Origin: Pseudoflavonifractor phocaeensis
GTDB taxonomy: Bacteria > Bacillota > Clostridia > Oscillospirales > Oscillospiraceae
NCBI RefSeq assembly: GCF_021531815.1
Contig: NZ_JADYUM010000001.1
Span: forward strand, 124,001 to 188,000
Direction: 5' to 3'
Length of the DNA: 64,000 bases
In this document: piece after piece, positions 62,798 to 64,000 of the stretch
How the letters are laid out: each line of letters starts with the position of its first letter
How positions within the stretch are numbered: the first letter of the stretch is position 1
Program-made: the position numbers and the translations under genes
The notes under the pieces: generated by a model
What the model was told of the DNA's origin: nothing
The model's input: only the letters and a program-made list of their open reading frames with translations
The model's database searches: none

Positions 62798-62924
62798 GCA
62801 TAAATCTTTCAGAAATCCACAAAGTTTTCCACCGCTTCCTCTCCATTTCGACTGAAGCCGACCCTCCCTCTCTTCTTTTTCAAAAGAGGACCGCCTCGTT
62901 TCCTCTCCATTCAGCCGGAAAAAT

Positions 62925-62967
62925 AAAATACCGGAGACGGTTTGTGATACGCCGCCTCCGGTATTTT
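62925..62967 (-). terminator. Terminator of the ferredoxin gene
   Basis: AAAATACCGGAG / CTCCGGTATTTT, 12-bp perfect stem with a long loop, just past the stop. Confidence 0.85.
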
Positions 62968-62972
62968 CCGGG

Positions 62973-63155
62973 TCAATCCACCTCGATGGCATCCACGGGA
63001 CAGCCGTCCGCCGCCTCCCGGACCATTTCCTCCTGGCCGGGGTCGATCTCGTCCCGGGCCGCGGCCACTCCTTCGTCAGTCAGGGTAAATACGTCGGGAC
63101 AGACGCTGGCGCACAGGCCGCAGCCGATACAGTTGCCGTTGACATGGGCGTTCAT
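62973..63155 (-). CDS. Small 4Fe-4S ferredoxin
   Basis: 60 residues. CIGCGLCASVCPDVF binds one cluster with the last ligand from GCPVDAIEVD. This single-cluster type is common in Clostridia and Thermotoga. GGAGGTG lies before ATG 63155. Its place between rpoC and the str operon looks incidental. Confidence 0.93.
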   Translation of the reverse strand: MNAHVNGNCIGCGLCASVCPDVFTLTDEGVAAARDEIDPGQEEMVREAADGCPVDAIEVD

Positions 63156-63235
63156 GGGACACCTCCTTATTCTTAGCGTCAGGATAGTATGCCCTGATTC
63201 TGTTTCTTTCATTCCGGCACCCCGGGAGATCGACA

Positions 63236-63271
63236 AAAAACAGGAGCGCCCTGACGGACGCTCCTGTTTTT
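63236..63271 (-). terminator. Terminator of rpoC
   Basis: AAAAACAGGAGCG / CGCTCCTGTTTTT with a 10-nt loop, between rpoC and the ferredoxin gene. Confidence 0.9.
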
Positions 63272-63296
63272 GTTCCATATTCTTTCCCGGCGGAAA

Positions 63297-64000
63297 TCAG
63301 ACCGTGGGTTCCTCGTCCTTGGCTTCGGCGGGAGCCTCCAGCTCCATGGAGCCGGTCTCAAAGAACAGGCTGTCGCCGTCCTCCTCGGGCTCCTCCAGGG
63401 CGTCGGCCACCACGGCGCCGCCCTGCTCCCGGAGCAGGTTGCCCTCGTCGTCGATCACGTCGGCCTTGCGGTACTGGGCCAGGCCGGAACCGGCGGGGAT
63501 CAGCTTACCGATGATGACGTTCTCCTTCAGGCCGATCAGATGGTCCACCTTACCCTTGATGGCAGCCTCGGTCAGGACCTTGGTGGTCTCCTGGAAGGAG
63601 GCGGCGGACAGGAAGGAGTCGGTGGCCAGGGAGGCCTTGGTGATGCCCATCAGGATGCGGGTGCAGGTGGGCAGGCGCAGGTCCTCACCCATCTCGTTCT
63701 TCTCTCCGGCGTCGATGCGGGCCTTGACGGCCTCCTCGGCATCCAGGAACTCGATGATGTCGATGGTGGAGCCGGACAGCAGATCGGAATCCCCGGCGTC
63801 TTCCACCCGGACCTTCCGCATCATCTGGCGGACAATGACCTCGATATGCTTATCGTTGGTGTCAACGCCCTGCTGACGGTACACCTTCTGGACCTCGCGG
63901 ATCAGATAGTTGTGACAGTCGGACAAGCCGCGGATGCGCAGGACCTCGTGGGGAGACAGGGCGCCCTCGGTGAGCTGCTCGCCCTTGGGCACCACGTCGC
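63297..64000 (-). CDS. rpoC: RNA polymerase beta' subunit, C-terminal part (cut by the window)
   Basis: The last 234 codons of rpo[75 protein letters not shown] and [18 protein letters not shown] are conserved beta' motifs up to the jaw/clamp end; an acidic tail follows. The gene runs out of the window at the right edge. Confidence 0.97.
   Translation of the reverse strand, partial: DVVPKGEQLTEGALSPHEVLRIRGLSDCHNYLIREVQKVYRQQGVDTNDKHIEVIVRQMMRKVRVEDAGDSDLLSGSTIDIIEFLDAEEAVKARIDAGEKNEMGEDLRLPTCTRILMGITKASLATDSFLSAASFQETTKVLTEAAIKGKVDHLIGLKENVIIGKLIPAGSGLAQYRKADVIDDEGNLLREQGGAVVADALEEPEEDGDSLFFETGSMELEAPAEAKDEEPTV

Overview
The window looks like chromosome from a spore-forming, GC-rich gut Firmicute of the Oscillospiraceae type (Flavonifractor / Intestinimonas / Oscillibacter-like). 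Pointers are the gene content (spoVT, ClpE, CdaR-type regulator, ECF transporter core, ftsEX next to a PcsB-like M23 protein, a T-box leader, str operon), strong AGGAGG ribosome sites and hairpin-rich dispersed intergenic repeats. The genus is an inference from style, not proven.

The central finding is a 15,962-bp element (about 2337-18299) inserted inside the sporulation regulator gene spoVT. The first 31 codons of spoVT lie at 18393-18301 (minus strand) and the last 149 codons at 2338-1889 (minus strand). Both pieces carry the same 8-bp core GACCCGCT in the same reading frame. Precise excision would rebuild a 180-residue SpoVT (the B. subtilis protein is about 178). The element codes for its own large serine recombinase. 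In the integrated state this enzyme is translated as an in-frame fusion to the SpoVT GAF domain (718 residues). In the circle it would instead end with 26 element-encoded residues, while SpoVT becomes whole. The two element ends joined make a near-perfect 25-bp half-site dyad centred on the dinucleotide GA, the expected form of a serine-integrase attP. This resembles the skin-type elements in sigK, but sits in a gene that in Bacillus is expressed in the forespore, which raises the question of how the element survives in the germ line.

Cargo of the element, from the recombinase end: two small ORFs (one a candidate directionality factor), a tyrosine-recombinase-like protein, a structured non-coding region, a GHKL ATPase with a nuclease-like tail (single-base frameshift), an Arc-type regulator with a palindromic operator, a 1592-residue SLH surface protein, a broken response-regulator gene, a LytS-type kinase with its response regulator, and an XRE repressor-like gene next to the right end.

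Outside the element: a dipeptidase and an AlbA-like protein (336-1853); two identical tRNA-Ala genes flanking a siroheme cluster (18878-22383); rpsU and leuS with a duplicated leuS 3' end; a stalk-domain exported protein; clpE; cvpA and a DUF5711 protein; an operon of a methyltransferase, ecfA1-ecfA2-ecfT and truA; a degenerate prophage (tail fibre, LRR protein, amidase, integrase tail) beside tRNA-Gln; a DivIVA-like protein; ftsE-ftsX-33-aa ORF-M23 hydrolase; cdaR; rsuA; mscS; dtxR-like; mreB; comF; an aldo/keto reductase; a tryptophan-T-box-controlled ABC importer; coaBC; a multi-hairpin MITE-like sequence; a duplicated tuf 3' end; and the str operon (tuf, fusA, rpsG, rpsL, L7Ae-like), a ferredoxin and the 3' end of rpoC. 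Apart from the element, most genes are on the minus strand and look like ordinary core genome.
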